From: Hyphomicrobium sp. 12-62-95
Lineage (GTDB): Bacteria; Pseudomonadota; Alphaproteobacteria; Rhizobiales; Hyphomicrobiaceae
DNA: 64,000 nucleotides
Reading direction: 5' to 3'
Assembly (NCBI GenBank): GCA_002279935.1
Contig: NCCZ01000002.1
Coordinates: 186,001-250,000 of the forward strand
Of this stretch, positions 45,602 to 54,621 are shown piece by piece. A program made the translations under genes and the position numbers. A model generated the notes under the pieces. That model ran no database searches. It saw nothing but the letters and a program-made list of their open reading frames with translations, and was not told where the DNA came from. Position 1 is the first letter of the stretch; every line of letters starts with the position of its first letter.

Positions 45602-45616
45602 TGGCACGGTCCGTGC
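45602..45616 (+). promoter_or_regulatory. Sigma-54-like promoter for the amidohydrolase-glnT operon
   Basis: TGGCACGGTCCGTGC has the -24 GG and -12 GC elements ten bases apart, and TGGCAC is an exact consensus match; the -12 half is GTGC rather than TTGC. It points towards the amidohydrolase gene. The expected start point, about 12 bases on, is near 45628-45629. Sigma-54 use would fit nitrogen control of a glutamine synthetase. Confidence 0.5.
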
Positions 45617-45628
45617 GATGCCTCGACA

Positions 45629-45656
45629 GTATGACGATTTCCTGCAATCGTCATAC
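45629..45656. promoter_or_regulatory. NikR-type operator
   Basis: GTATGA (45629-45634) and TCATAC (45651-45656) are separated by exactly 16 bases, the spacing and sequence of the classical NikR site. The match extends further: GTATGACGATT and AATCGTCATAC form a perfect 11-bp inverted repeat around TCCTGC. It lies between the divergent nikR-like gene (46 bases away) and the amidohydrolase start (25 bases away). Confidence 0.88.
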
Positions 45657-45680
45657 CGGGTTCGATGGAGGGAGGTGCTC

Positions 45681-46448
45681 ATGCTTTGGGCTGACAAGGC
45701 CTGGCCTGAAATTCCAGGCGTTCTGCGGGCCGTCAACGGCGCCGCCATTCTGCCGGTGGGGGCAACCGAACAGCACGGGCCGCAACTGGGCTGCGGGATG
45801 GATTTCTTGCTTGCGGACAAGCTGTGCCGCAAGGTCTCGGAGGAGACCGGCGTGCCGATGATGCCGACGATGCCGTATGGCTGCTCGATCGGACATAGCA
45901 AGCGCTGGCCGGGGACGATCGCGCTCGAACCGGCTGTGATGACAGCGCTAGTCACGCAGATCGGGACTTGGGCTTATCATTCCGGCGTGCGGCGGCTGTT
46001 CATCGTCAACACGCATGTGACGAACTTCGCCCCGCTTCGGTGCGCGCTGGAAAATCTGCGCGCGACCTTCGACGATCTGATGGTGTGCGTGATCAATACC
46101 GGGCAGATGACGCCGCGGGTGAAGGCCGTCCATTTTGCCGATGGCGACGACTGGCATGCGAACGATGCTGAGACTTCACTCATGCTTGCGGTCGCGCCGG
46201 AGATCGTGCGCGAAGCGGAGATCGCTGGCGCGGACGATCCGGACCGGACGGAGGGGCTGGTATTTTCGCATCCTGTGAACCGGACGAGCAAGAATGGCGT
46301 CACGGGGTATCCGAGCCGCGCCACGAAGACAAAAGGCGAAGACCTGTTCGCGATGATGGTGGAGGACCTGTCGAACATGGTCCGGCGCGGCATGATTGAG
46401 ACGCCGCCGCTCGACGCCTCTTATCACACGCCGTTTTCCAGCACCTGA
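45681..46448 (+). CDS. Creatininase-family amidohydrolase
   Basis: A 255-residue protein of the creatininase/formamidase fold. Candidate metal ligands are the glutamate and histidine in [12 protein letters not shown], the aspartate in CGMDFLLAD, a histidine in VNTHVTN and the glutamate in WHANDAETS. The family usually has NGHGGN where this has NTHVTN, so its active site is slightly altered. The start is ATG 45681, with the strong site GGAGGGAGG just upstream; longer in-frame starts lie over the operator. It is the first gene of an operon with glutamine synthetase III, 26 bases away. The substrate, possibly an amide or cyclic amide, is unknown. Confidence 0.87.
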   Translation: MLWADKAWPEIPGVLRAVNGAAILPVGATEQHGPQLGCGMDFLLADKLCRKVSEETGVPMMPTMPYGCSIGHSKRWPGTIALEPAVMTALVTQIGTWAYHSGVRRLFIVNTHVTNFAPLRCALENLRATFDDLMVCVINTGQMTPRVKAVHFADGDDWHANDAETSLMLAVAPEIVREAEIAGADDPDRTEGLVFSHPVNRTSKNGVTGYPSRATKTKGEDLFAMMVEDLSNMVRRGMIETPPLDASYHTPFSST

Positions 46449-46474
46449 TCACACGTCCAAAACCGGGGGACACG

Positions 46475-47836
46475 ATGGCTCACGATCCCAAACTCGATGC
46501 GCTCATGACGGATTTGAAGGCGCGCGGCGTCAAATATTGCATGGGTGCTTACGTGGATATTCACGGCTGCCAGAAGGGCAAAGTGGTGCCGATCGATCAC
46601 CTGCATCACATGGCGGCGGGGTCGGAGCTTTATACTGGCTATGCCGTCGACGGCATGGGGCAAGCGCCCAACGACGACGAGTTCGCGTCGATCCCGGATT
46701 TCGACGCGCTCGTGCAGTTGCCGTGGGAGCCGAAGGTCGCGTGGATGCCGGCGGACATTCATTTCAAGGGGCAGCCCTATCCGCTGTCGACGCGTGTGGC
46801 TTTGAAAAATGTTCAGGCGGAGGCAGCGAAGCTGGGGCTTGGTTTCAATCTCGGGATTGAGTGCGAGATCTTCGTGTTGAAAAAGATGCCGGATGGGTCG
46901 CTGGCGATCCCGAACCCGGACGATAAGCTGATCAAGCCTTGCTACGATATTCGCGGCTTCATGGGGAACTTCACCTGGCTCGACCGGATGGCGACGACGA
47001 TCAACGATCTGGGGTGGGATCTCTATTCCTTCGATCACGAGGATGCGAACGGGCAGTATGAATTTGATTTCAACTATGCCGACGCGCTGACGACGTGCGA
47101 CCGGTTCACGTTTTTCCGCATGATGGCGAAGCAATATGCCGAGGACCTGGGACTGCTCGCGACGCTGATGCCGAAGCCGTACGCCAACCGGACGGGGAAC
47201 GGGGCGCATTTCAATATGTCGCTGTACGACCTGGAGACCAAAGCGAACCTCTTCAAGTGCAAGCCGGAGGATGATCCGCGTGGGCTTGGTCTGACGCCGA
47301 TGGGGTATCATTTCATTGGCGGCGTTCTACGGCATGGGCGGGCGCTGTGCGCGACCTTTGCGCCGACGGTCAATAGCTACAAGCGTCTGGTTCGGCGTGG
47401 TTCGATGGCGACGTTCTCATGGGCGCCGGTATTCAACTCGTACGGCTCGAACAACCGCACGAACTCGATCCGCGTGCCGATGGGCGGCGGACGTTGCGAG
47501 AGCCGCAACGCGGATGGCGCGGTCAATCCGTATCTGGCGGCGACGCTGGCGCTAGCTGCCGGACTAGAAGGCGTGCGCGAGAAGATCGATCCGGGGATGC
47601 CCAACGACGACAATCTGTATGAGATCAGCGAAGAGGCGCGGCGCGCGCGGGGCATCGATTTCCTGCCGCAGAATTTAGACGAAGCTGTTGATGCGTTCGA
47701 AGCCGATCCGCTGGTCGAGAAGACTCTCGGGACAGCGTTGCGGGACGAGTTCGTGCGCTACAAGCGCGAAGAGTGGCGCGAGTATCACCTCTCGATCTCA
47801 CCCTGGGAGATCGAGAGGTACAGTCACCTGTTCTAA
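46475..47836 (+). CDS. glnT: Glutamine synthetase type III
   Basis: A 453-residue ligase of the type III group known from rhizobia (GlnT). It joins ammonia, or possibly an amine, to glutamate using ATP. Blocks visible are [19 protein letters not shown] near 18-36, the glutamate metal site IECEIFVL near 128, [20 protein letters not shown] near 187-206, [12 protein letters not shown] near 245 and [15 protein letters not shown] near 321. It lacks the adenylylation-type NLYDLP loop of type I enzymes. Translation likely couples with the amidohydrolase gene. Because type III enzymes overlap with gamma-glutamylmethylamide synthetases in sequence, the amine acceptor is uncertain. Confidence 0.9.
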   Translation: MAHDPKLDALMTDLKARGVKYCMGAYVDIHGCQKGKVVPIDHLHHMAAGSELYTGYAVDGMGQAPNDDEFASIPDFDALVQLPWEPKVAWMPADIHFKGQPYPLSTRVALKNVQAEAAKLGLGFNLGIECEIFVLKKMPDGSLAIPNPDDKLIKPCYDIRGFMGNFTWLDRMATTINDLGWDLYSFDHEDANGQYEFDFNYADALTTCDRFTFFRMMAKQYAEDLGLLATLMPKPYANRTGNGAHFNMSLYDLETKANLFKCKPEDDPRGLGLTPMGYHFIGGVLRHGRALCATFAPTVNSYKRLVRRGSMATFSWAPVFNSYGSNNRTNSIRVPMGGGRCESRNADGAVNPYLAATLALAAGLEGVREKIDPGMPNDDNLYEISEEARRARGIDFLPQNLDEAVDAFEADPLVEKTLGTALRDEFVRYKREEWREYHLSISPWEIERYSHLF

Positions 47837-47848
47837 GTTGCGTTCGTT

Positions 47849-49612
47849 CTACTCGCTGCCGGCGGCGGCAACGGAGACGAAGCTGTCGCGGGCGTGCTTG
47901 ACGGCGGCCGGGTTGCGGTCGGTCGTGTAGTAGTCGCCCATCACTAGAATATCCATGTCGGTGCGGTGGAAGCAGGAGATGGCCTGCTCGGGCGAGTTTA
48001 CGACCGGTTCTTGCCGGTTGAAGCTCGTGTTCAGGATCACGGGGATGCCGGTGATCTTGGCGTATTCCTCGATGACGCCGTAGTAGCGCGGGTTGGCCGA
48101 ACGCTCGATGGTCTGGATGCGGCCGGTGCCGTCGACGTGGGCTGCAGCGGGGATCAGCGCGAGCTTATCGGGGTGGATGCGCGGGGCCAGCGTCATGAAG
48201 GGGTCGGGCTGCGTTACCTCGAAGAATTCTTTCGACCGCTCCAAGAGCACGACGGGGGCGAAGGGACGGAACGCCTCGCGGTGCTTGATCTTGGCGTTAA
48301 TGAGATCCTTGATCTTGTTGTCGCGGGCGTCGGAGAGAATCGAGCGATTGCCCAGCGCGCGCGGGCCCATCTCGGCGCGTCCCTGGAACCAGCCGACGAT
48401 CTTTTGTTCGCTCAGGTCTTTGGCAACCTTCTTCAAGAGGTCGGCTTCCTCGAACTTCTGATAGGTGAGGCCGGCCTTATCGAGCGCGGCCTTGATCTCC
48501 GCGTCGGTGAAGCCCTTGCCGTAATAGGCGTGCGTCATCTCGAAGGTGCGCGGGTTGCCGAGCGTCTGGTGCCAGTGCCAGAGCGCGGAGCCGAGCGGTG
48601 CGCCGGTGTCGGAGGCGCAGGGGGGTACCCAGACGCGTTCGAACTTGGTGTCGCGCAGGATGCGGGCGTTGGCGACACAATTGAGGCCGACGCCGCCGGA
48701 GATGACGAGATTGCGCGAGGACTGGCGCTTTTCCATATCGCGGACGATGTGGAGGATGGTCTCCTCGATCACCGTTTGCAGGGCGTGGGCCATATCGCGG
48801 TGGTGATCGGTCAACGGGTCCTTGCGCGAACGCGGGGGCCCAAAGGTTTCGTAGAACTTCCACTTGAAGGGGCGGACGAGGCCATGCGTGTCGAAGGAAA
48901 TGTAATCGCGGTTGATACGGAACTGACCGTCGGGGCGCAATTCGATGAGGTCGCGCATTTTGTCGACGTAGGTCGGCCCACCGCAGGCGGCGAGCGCCAT
49001 GACGGTGCCTTCCTCGAAGACCTTGAAGCCGAGGTACTCGGTCACGCAGGTGTAGAGCATGCCGAGGCTGTCGAAGAATTGGCTGTGCCAGACGCGTTCG
49101 AGCTTGGTGCCCTGGCCGATGTAGCCGGACGTGGACGTGTCATCGCCGTAGCCGTCCATGACGAGGACGGCGGCTTCTTCGAAGGGCGAGACGTTGAAGA
49201 CGGCGGCATGCGCATTGTGATGCGAGACCTGCACGATCTTGGGTACCTTGCGGTAGCCGTAGCGCTTGCCGAGACCGAGCCAGAGGCGGAGCGGCAGGTT
49301 GACGATGGCGGAGGCCTGGACGCGGTGGGCGCCGGGGCGGAGGAGGTTGAGGCTTCCGGGGAGCTTGCCCGTGACGTTGTTGTAGAAGGTGGGGCGGAGA
49401 CGGTCCATTTCCCACGGTGTGGTCAGGACGTCGATGTCCTCGAAGTTCAAACCGCTGTCGGCGAACAGGGCGTCGAGGCATTGGATGGGGAATTCGAGGG
49501 TATGCTTCTGGCGGTTGAAGCGCTCTTCTTCCAGGATGTAGGCGGGCGCGCCCTCCTGGAGCAGCGCGAGGCCGGTGTCATGCGACTTGGTAACGATGCC
49601 TAGAATGTTCAC
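47849..49612 (-). CDS. NodU/CmcH-type carbamoyltransferase
   Basis: A 587-residue enzyme that transfers a carbamoyl group from carbamoyl phosphate through carbamoyl-adenylate. The N-terminal half has the ASKHA-fold start NILGIVTKSHDTGLALLQEG and HHNAHAA, with the metal histidines. Later come DGYGDD and SGGVGLNCVANARI; then the C-terminal half has QGRAEMGPRALGNRSIL and NTSFNRQEPVV. I start at GTG 49612, since family proteins begin with MNILGI; ATG 49648 is possible. The gene is convergent with glnT, 12 bases apart. In this family the acceptor is usually a sugar or antibiotic hydroxyl and here is unknown. Confidence 0.92.
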   Translation of the reverse strand: MNILGIVTKSHDTGLALLQEGAPAYILEEERFNRQKHTLEFPIQCLDALFADSGLNFEDIDVLTTPWEMDRLRPTFYNNVTGKLPGSLNLLRPGAHRVQASAIVNLPLRLWLGLGKRYGYRKVPKIVQVSHHNAHAAVFNVSPFEEAAVLVMDGYGDDTSTSGYIGQGTKLERVWHSQFFDSLGMLYTCVTEYLGFKVFEEGTVMALAACGGPTYVDKMRDLIELRPDGQFRINRDYISFDTHGLVRPFKWKFYETFGPPRSRKDPLTDHHRDMAHALQTVIEETILHIVRDMEKRQSSRNLVISGGVGLNCVANARILRDTKFERVWVPPCASDTGAPLGSALWHWHQTLGNPRTFEMTHAYYGKGFTDAEIKAALDKAGLTYQKFEEADLLKKVAKDLSEQKIVGWFQGRAEMGPRALGNRSILSDARDNKIKDLINAKIKHREAFRPFAPVVLLERSKEFFEVTQPDPFMTLAPRIHPDKLALIPAAAHVDGTGRIQTIERSANPRYYGVIEEYAKITGIPVILNTSFNRQEPVVNSPEQAISCFHRTDMDILVMGDYYTTDRNPAAVKHARDSFVSVAAAGSE

Positions 49613-49896
49613 GGCGATCCCGTCCGTTGCCCGTTTGATAATCGACATGCGATACCGGGTTGCCGGCCTTTGAACCAGACCGGACGCGCGGATGTCGCAG
49701 TGTGACGGTTGGGGAGACGTCACAGTCCATTGTTGAATTCCAGCCCGGGGCGTATCTGTCCACCCGAGAGCGGCGATCACGTTAATTGCGTTCGAGTTGC
49801 AGGTGGCAATGAAGCTCGGTGTCGCGGCTGACGCGAACTGGGCGAACGTGTAGCGTTGCGACTATTCGTTAAGATGTCCGGCGGGGACCATCCGGC

Positions 49897-50271
49897 ATGG
49901 AATTGAGGGAAATGCGGTTCGCGACGATTGTCGGAACCGAGGTGAAGGTGAAGGTCAATTCGGCCGCCGAGGCGAAGGCGGCGATCAAGGAATTGCGCCA
50001 TAAGAAGAAAGAGGTTGGGCTGTTGAAGCGGCGGGTAGCGGCGGAGTTGAAGCGGGCCCGGTCGCTGGAGGCCAAAGCGGAGAAGGCGGCGGCGCGCAGC
50101 CGGCGGCAGAAGGGATTTTTTGCCGCGCTCGGGCGGTTGTCGTCGGCGTTTTCGGACGACGATCATTCCGAGGACGTGCAGCGGCTGGAAAAGGATCTCG
50201 GCCATACGGAGGAGATCCTGCATAATATCGACAGCTGCATCATTCAGCTGGAAGGCAAGCTTCTGACGTGA
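49897..50271 (+). CDS. Coiled-coil protein, unknown
   Basis: A 124-residue soluble protein starting MELREMRFATIVGTEVKVK. Residues 25-70 form a long heptad-like, lysine- and arginine-rich helix (AAIKELRHKKKEVGLLKRRV then AAELKRARSLEAKAEKAAAR). A second helix lies at 90-120 (RLEKDLGHTEEILHNIDSCI). It is probably an alpha-helical hairpin or coiled coil. The stop is 35 bases before the thiS start on the same strand, so co-transcription is likely, but nothing suggests a thiamine role. Confidence 0.7.
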   Translation: MELREMRFATIVGTEVKVKVNSAAEAKAAIKELRHKKKEVGLLKRRVAAELKRARSLEAKAEKAAARSRRQKGFFAALGRLSSAFSDDDHSEDVQRLEKDLGHTEEILHNIDSCIIQLEGKLLT

Positions 50272-50306
50272 AGCGGTCCTCAGCTGAGGATTGGCAGGCG
50301 GACCCC

Positions 50307-50519
50307 ATGCGAGCCGACCCCATCTCCCTGACCGTCAACGGCGCGCCGCGCGAAACGCGCGCGGAGACGCTTGCGGAGTTTATTGCGGGGGAAGATTTCG
50401 GCGAGACGCGGGTGGCCACCGCCGTCAACGGTGCGTTCGTACCGGCACGCGCGCGGGCCGAAAGGCTGCTCGCAGCGGGCGACCGCGTCGAGATCCTGTC
50501 GGCACGGCAGGGCGGGTAA
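50307..50519 (+). CDS. thiS: Sulfur carrier protein ThiS
   Basis: A 70-residue ubiquitin-like protein that carries sulfur as a C-terminal thiocarboxylate to ThiG. It starts MRADPISLTVNGAPRETRAE. The conserved middle is TAVNGAFVPARARAERLLAA, and it ends in EILSARQGG with the required diglycine. The ATG at 50307 gives the normal size; a longer frame reaching 50268 is less likely. In most thiamine operons thiS lies beside thiG or thiO, but here it is alone, opposite prfB, and about 46 kb from thiG. Confidence 0.95.
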   Translation: MRADPISLTVNGAPRETRAETLAEFIAGEDFGETRVATAVNGAFVPARARAERLLAAGDRVEILSARQGG

Positions 50520-50522
50520 GAC

Positions 50523-51654
50523 TTACTCGATATCCTCGACAACGGCGCCGGTGCCGCCCTTGATGCGGGCCGACAGCGTGGCTTGGATGAAGGGATCGAT
50601 ATCGCCGTCGAGCACGTCGTCGGGTGCGGTGGACTGTTCGCCGGTGCGCAGGTCTTTCACGAGCTGATAGGGCTGCAAGACATATGAGCGGATCTGGTGG
50701 CCCCATCCGATGTCGGTTTTGGCGGCCTGATCCGCAGATGCCTTCTCTTCGCGGCGCTTCAACTCCCGCTCGTAAAGTTTGGCTTTCAAGCGTTTGAAGG
50801 CGACGTCTCTATTCTGATGCTGGGACCGGTGCTCCTGGGCGAAAATCACGATACCCGACGGTTTGTGGACGAGACGGACGGCCGATTCGGTGCGGTTGAC
50901 GTGCTGGCCGCCGGCACCGGAGGAGCGGGCGAACGAGATATCGACGTCGGATGGATTGATATCGACGTCGATCGTATCATCGATGACGGGGAAGACCTGC
51001 ACGGAGGCGAAACTTGTGTGCCGGCGCGCGTTGGAGTCGTAGGGCGAGATGCGCACCAGACGATGCACGCCGCCTTCGGTCTTGAGGAGACCGAAGGCAT
51101 TCTCCCCTTCGATTTCCAGCGTCGCGGACTTGATGCCCGCTTCTTCGCCGGGGCTTTCGTCGATGAGCTTCACCTTGAAGCCACGGCGTTCAGCCCAGCG
51201 CATGTACATGCGCAAGAGCATGGACGCCCAATCCTGACTTTCGGTGCCGCCGGCACCAGCATGGACTTCGAGGTAGGTGTTCATGCCGTCGGCTTCGCCG
51301 GACAGCAAGGCTTCGACGCTGCGCTGCCGAACCTCGTGATCGAGCTTGGCCAAGAGAGACTCGGCCTCGGCGACGGTTGCGTTGTCGCCTTCCGCCTCGC
51401 CCATCTCAATGAGCGTGACGTTGTCGTCGAGTTCCTGCTGCATGCGCTTGAAGTTCGACAGCGATTTTTCCAGCGATTGGCGCTGGCGCATAATCTTTTG
51501 TGCTTCGGCAGGCTTCGACCAGATGGCCGGATCCTCAGCGCGGCGATTGAGTTCGCCTAGGCGTTCTTCCGCTTGGTCCGGGTCAAAGATACCTCCTCAG
51601 AAGCGCGAGCGCTTCTTGGATGCTATCGACGAGTTTTTGCGCTTCAGCGCGCAT
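50523..51654 (-). CDS. prfB: Peptide chain release factor 2 with programmed +1 frameshift
   Basis: Release factor for UAA and UGA stops. The main frame (353 residues, from codon GAC at 51584) contains the GGQ motif SGAGGQHVNRTESAVRL and the stop-recognition region. A 23-codon upstream frame starts at ATG 51654 (MRAEAQKLVDSIQEALALL) and ends at TGA (51585-51583). The junction reads AGGAGGTATCTTTGAC: CTT-TGA-C is the known slippery site, with an AGGAGG internal Shine-Dalgarno just before it. A +1 shift joins both frames to a 376-residue protein, which is the normal RF2 length. The feature covers both frames. Confidence 0.95.
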
Positions 51655-51797
51655 GGGGCATGCCTTTCGAAAGACCTTCGGTTGGGAAGGGAGAACGGGG
51701 AGTTGCCTCGCATATAGAGGCGCGTTCCACTCATGTAAACGCCGGGCGGGCGCGGCAGTCCGTTACGCCGCGGGATAAAGTGCGGGGGTGCTCAGCG

Positions 51798-54395
51798 TTA
51801 CCAACCGGGAGGACGCGGTGGCGGGGGCGAGGGCGCATTTCCCGGGGGCGCGGATGTGGGCGCCCAGGCATCCGTCGTCGAGGAATAGCCACCGGCTCCT
51901 GCCGATCCGCCTGGGGGCGTGGCGCTAGAGGGCGCGGCCGTGTCGCTCACCTGGTAGCCGATGATCGAATAGGCGTCATCGGGTTCTTCGGTCGGCTTGA
52001 AGGCTTCCATGATCGCCTGTGTGTCGCCGGGTGCAGCCCGCAGACCTGTTTTCAGGTTGATGCGGACGAGTTTCAGCCCCGGCGGAACGCGGAAGGGGGC
52101 AGCCGGCTCTTCAGCCATGGCCCGCTTCATGAAGTCACCAAAGATGGGAGCCGCGACGCCGCCGCCAGTGCGGCCCTTGCCCATCGGCCGGGGCGTGTCG
52201 AAGCCGATGAAGACGCCGACGACCATGTCGGGCGTGTAGCCGACGAACCAGGCATCTCGCTCTTCGTTGGTGGTGCCCGTCTTGCCGGCGATGGGCCGGT
52301 TCAACGACTTCAGAGATGTGGCGGTACCGCGCTGGACGACGCCCTCCAAGATCGACGTCATCTGGTAGGCGCTGTGGGGATCGATGATCTGTTTGCGATC
52401 GTCGGGAATCTCCGGCTCGGGCTGATCGCCCCACGCCTCGGCGGCGCAGCCGGTGCATTCACGCGCATCGTGCTTCCAGACCGAGCGGCCCCAGCGATCC
52501 TGTATCCGGTCGATCAGCGTGGCGCGGACCTGCTTGCCGCCGTTGGCGAGCATTGAGTAGGCGGTCGCCATGCGCAGAAGCGTTGTTTCTCCGGCGCCCA
52601 GCGACATAGACAGCACGGGCAAGAGATCATCATAGATGCCGAAGCGCTTGGCGTATTCGGTGATGATCGGCATACCGACATCTTGTGCGAGGCGTACGGT
52701 CATCTGGTTGCGCGATTTCTCGATCCCGACGCGCAGTGTCGTGGGGCCGAACGATTTTTCCTTATCGTAGTTCTCCGGCTTCCAGATGTCCTGGCCGGGG
52801 CCCTGCTCGATTTCGATGGGGGCGTCGAGGATGATCGAGGTGGGCTTGTAGCCGTTGTCGAGGGCGGCGGCGTACACGAAGGGTTTGAAGGACGAGCCCG
52901 GCTGGCGCTTGGCCTGAATGACGCGATCGAATTGGCTCATGGCGAAGGAGAAGCCGCCAGCCACGGCGAGGACGCGCCCGGTATGGGGGTCCATTGCGAC
53001 GAGGCCGCCGGCTACTTCCGGGATCTGCATCAACGACCAGACGCCGTCCAGTTTGCGCGGGTCCTTCGGCGCGATGTAGATCACGTCGCCAGCAGTGAGA
53101 ATGTCCGTAATCGCCTTCGGCGTCGTCTTGGTGGCGGGGACTTTTGCCCACTTCACTTCGGCCAGCGTAATTTCAACGGCTTCGCGATCTTTCGTCAGCG
53201 TGCCGTCCTGCTGGCGGGAGGGGCGCAGGCCGACAACGGCTTTGTCCTTGCCGGCATCGAGCACGACGCCGAGACGCCAGGGCAAGATATCGGAGGGGAT
53301 GTCGATGGCGCCCAGCGGTACACCCCAATCGCCGGAGATGTCGATTTTGGATACGGGGCCGCGCCAGCCTTGATCGCGGTCGTAATTCACGAGGCCGTCG
53401 ATGAGCGCGAGGCGCGCCATTTCCTGCAGTCGCGGATCGAGCGTGGTGCGGACCGATAGGCCGCCAGCATAAAGCTTTTCTTCGCCATACTGGGCATGCA
53501 GCGAGCGGCGAACTTCTTCGGCGAAGTACTCGGCGGCGAAGATATGAGCTCCGGACTGGCGGAACTTTACTTCCAGCGGTTTGGCCTTGGCGGTGCCGGC
53601 CTCGTCGGACTTGATGAAGCCGTTGTCGGCCATCTGGTCGAGAATCCAGTTGCGGCGCTCGACGGCCTTCTGCCGGTTGCGGAAAGGATGATAGTTGTTG
53701 GGCGCTTTCGGAAGAGCGGCGAGATAGGCCGCCTCTTCGAGCGTGAGGTCCTTCAGTTCCTTGTTGAAGTAGTTGAGCGAGGCGGCGGCGACGCCATAGG
53801 CGCCGATGCCGAGGTAGATCTCGTTCAGGTAGAGTTCGAGGATCTTGTCCTTGGAGTACGCGCGCTCGATGCGGATAGCGAGGATGGCTTCCTTGATCTT
53901 GCGATCGAAGGTGCGGTCGCTCGTCAGCAGGAAGTTCTTGGCGACCTGCTGCGTGATTGTGGACGCACCCTGAATGCCGCCGCGGCCTGTGGCTTTGGTT
54001 TCGATGTACTTGATGGCGGCGCGGGCGACGCCCTGCAAGTCGATGCCGCCGTGCTCGTAGAACCGGGCGTCTTCAGCCGAGAGGAAGGCGGCGATGACGC
54101 GCTTGGGGATCGTATTGATGGGGACGAAGATGCGGCGCTCGCGGGCGTACTCGGCGATGAGCGATCCGTCGTGCGCGTGGATGCGCGTCATGACGGGCGG
54201 CTCGTAGCGCGCGAGGCTTTCGTAGTCCGGCAGATCCTTCGACGCTTCAAACAAAAGCCAGCCGACGGCGGCGGAGCCGGCCACGAATGCCACCACGAAC
54301 AACCCGAAGCTCCAGCCAAGGAACGTCAGCAGCAGGCTCTTGCGGCGCCGCTTTTTCTTGGGTGCGGCCGGGGGCGGATAAACGGGAGGTCGCAT
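51798..54395 (-). CDS. mrcA: Penicillin-binding protein 1A
   Basis: A bifunctional peptidoglycan synthase of 865 residues. One membrane anchor lies near 22-48 after a basic PKKKRRRKS stretch. The glycosyltransferase domain has EDARFYEHGGID, GASTITQQVAKN and KEAILAIRIERAYSKDKILE (first 20 residues of that block). The transpeptidase domain has the nucleophile block RQPGSSFKPFVYAAALDNG, the SRN motif in SRNQMTVRLA and KTGTT near the C-terminus. The final 60 residues are proline/glycine-rich. It is flanked by amiC upstream and prfB downstream on the same strand, as in related genomes. Confidence 0.95.
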   Translation of the reverse strand: MRPPVYPPPAAPKKKRRRKSLLLTFLGWSFGLFVVAFVAGSAAVGWLLFEASKDLPDYESLARYEPPVMTRIHAHDGSLIAEYARERRIFVPINTIPKRVIAAFLSAEDARFYEHGGIDLQGVARAAIKYIETKATGRGGIQGASTITQQVAKNFLLTSDRTFDRKIKEAILAIRIERAYSKDKILELYLNEIYLGIGAYGVAAASLNYFNKELKDLTLEEAAYLAALPKAPNNYHPFRNRQKAVERRNWILDQMADNGFIKSDEAGTAKAKPLEVKFRQSGAHIFAAEYFAEEVRRSLHAQYGEEKLYAGGLSVRTTLDPRLQEMARLALIDGLVNYDRDQGWRGPVSKIDISGDWGVPLGAIDIPSDILPWRLGVVLDAGKDKAVVGLRPSRQQDGTLTKDREAVEITLAEVKWAKVPATKTTPKAITDILTAGDVIYIAPKDPRKLDGVWSLMQIPEVAGGLVAMDPHTGRVLAVAGGFSFAMSQFDRVIQAKRQPGSSFKPFVYAAALDNGYKPTSIILDAPIEIEQGPGQDIWKPENYDKEKSFGPTTLRVGIEKSRNQMTVRLAQDVGMPIITEYAKRFGIYDDLLPVLSMSLGAGETTLLRMATAYSMLANGGKQVRATLIDRIQDRWGRSVWKHDARECTGCAAEAWGDQPEPEIPDDRKQIIDPHSAYQMTSILEGVVQRGTATSLKSLNRPIAGKTGTTNEERDAWFVGYTPDMVVGVFIGFDTPRPMGKGRTGGGVAAPIFGDFMKRAMAEEPAAPFRVPPGLKLVRINLKTGLRAAPGDTQAIMEAFKPTEEPDDAYSIIGYQVSDTAAPSSATPPGGSAGAGGYSSTTDAWAPTSAPPGNAPSPPPPRPPGW

Positions 54396-54621
54396 GCGTT
54401 CCGAGATTGGCCGTTTGCGTCACTCAAGGCTGACGCGCGGGCGAGGGGGCCTAAGTCGTTCCGGCACTCAATTGTTTGGCTTGAATAGACGACTTGCCGC
54501 AACGCAGCAATGCCGATGGGCCGGGTTGTCACCATAGCATGAATTGTGGCGTCACGTCGTCGGGGCCTTCGCGCGCGCGGCACAGGATATGCGTTCGTCC
54601 CCTGGATAGTCCGTTTCCCAG

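Noticed and set aside
47966-49603. 545-codon plus-strand ORF across the carbamoyltransferase gene
   Set aside because: It is the mirror of a clearly conserved minus-strand enzyme with all motifs present; GC-rich DNA gives long open antisense frames. Its own protein has no recognisable motif.
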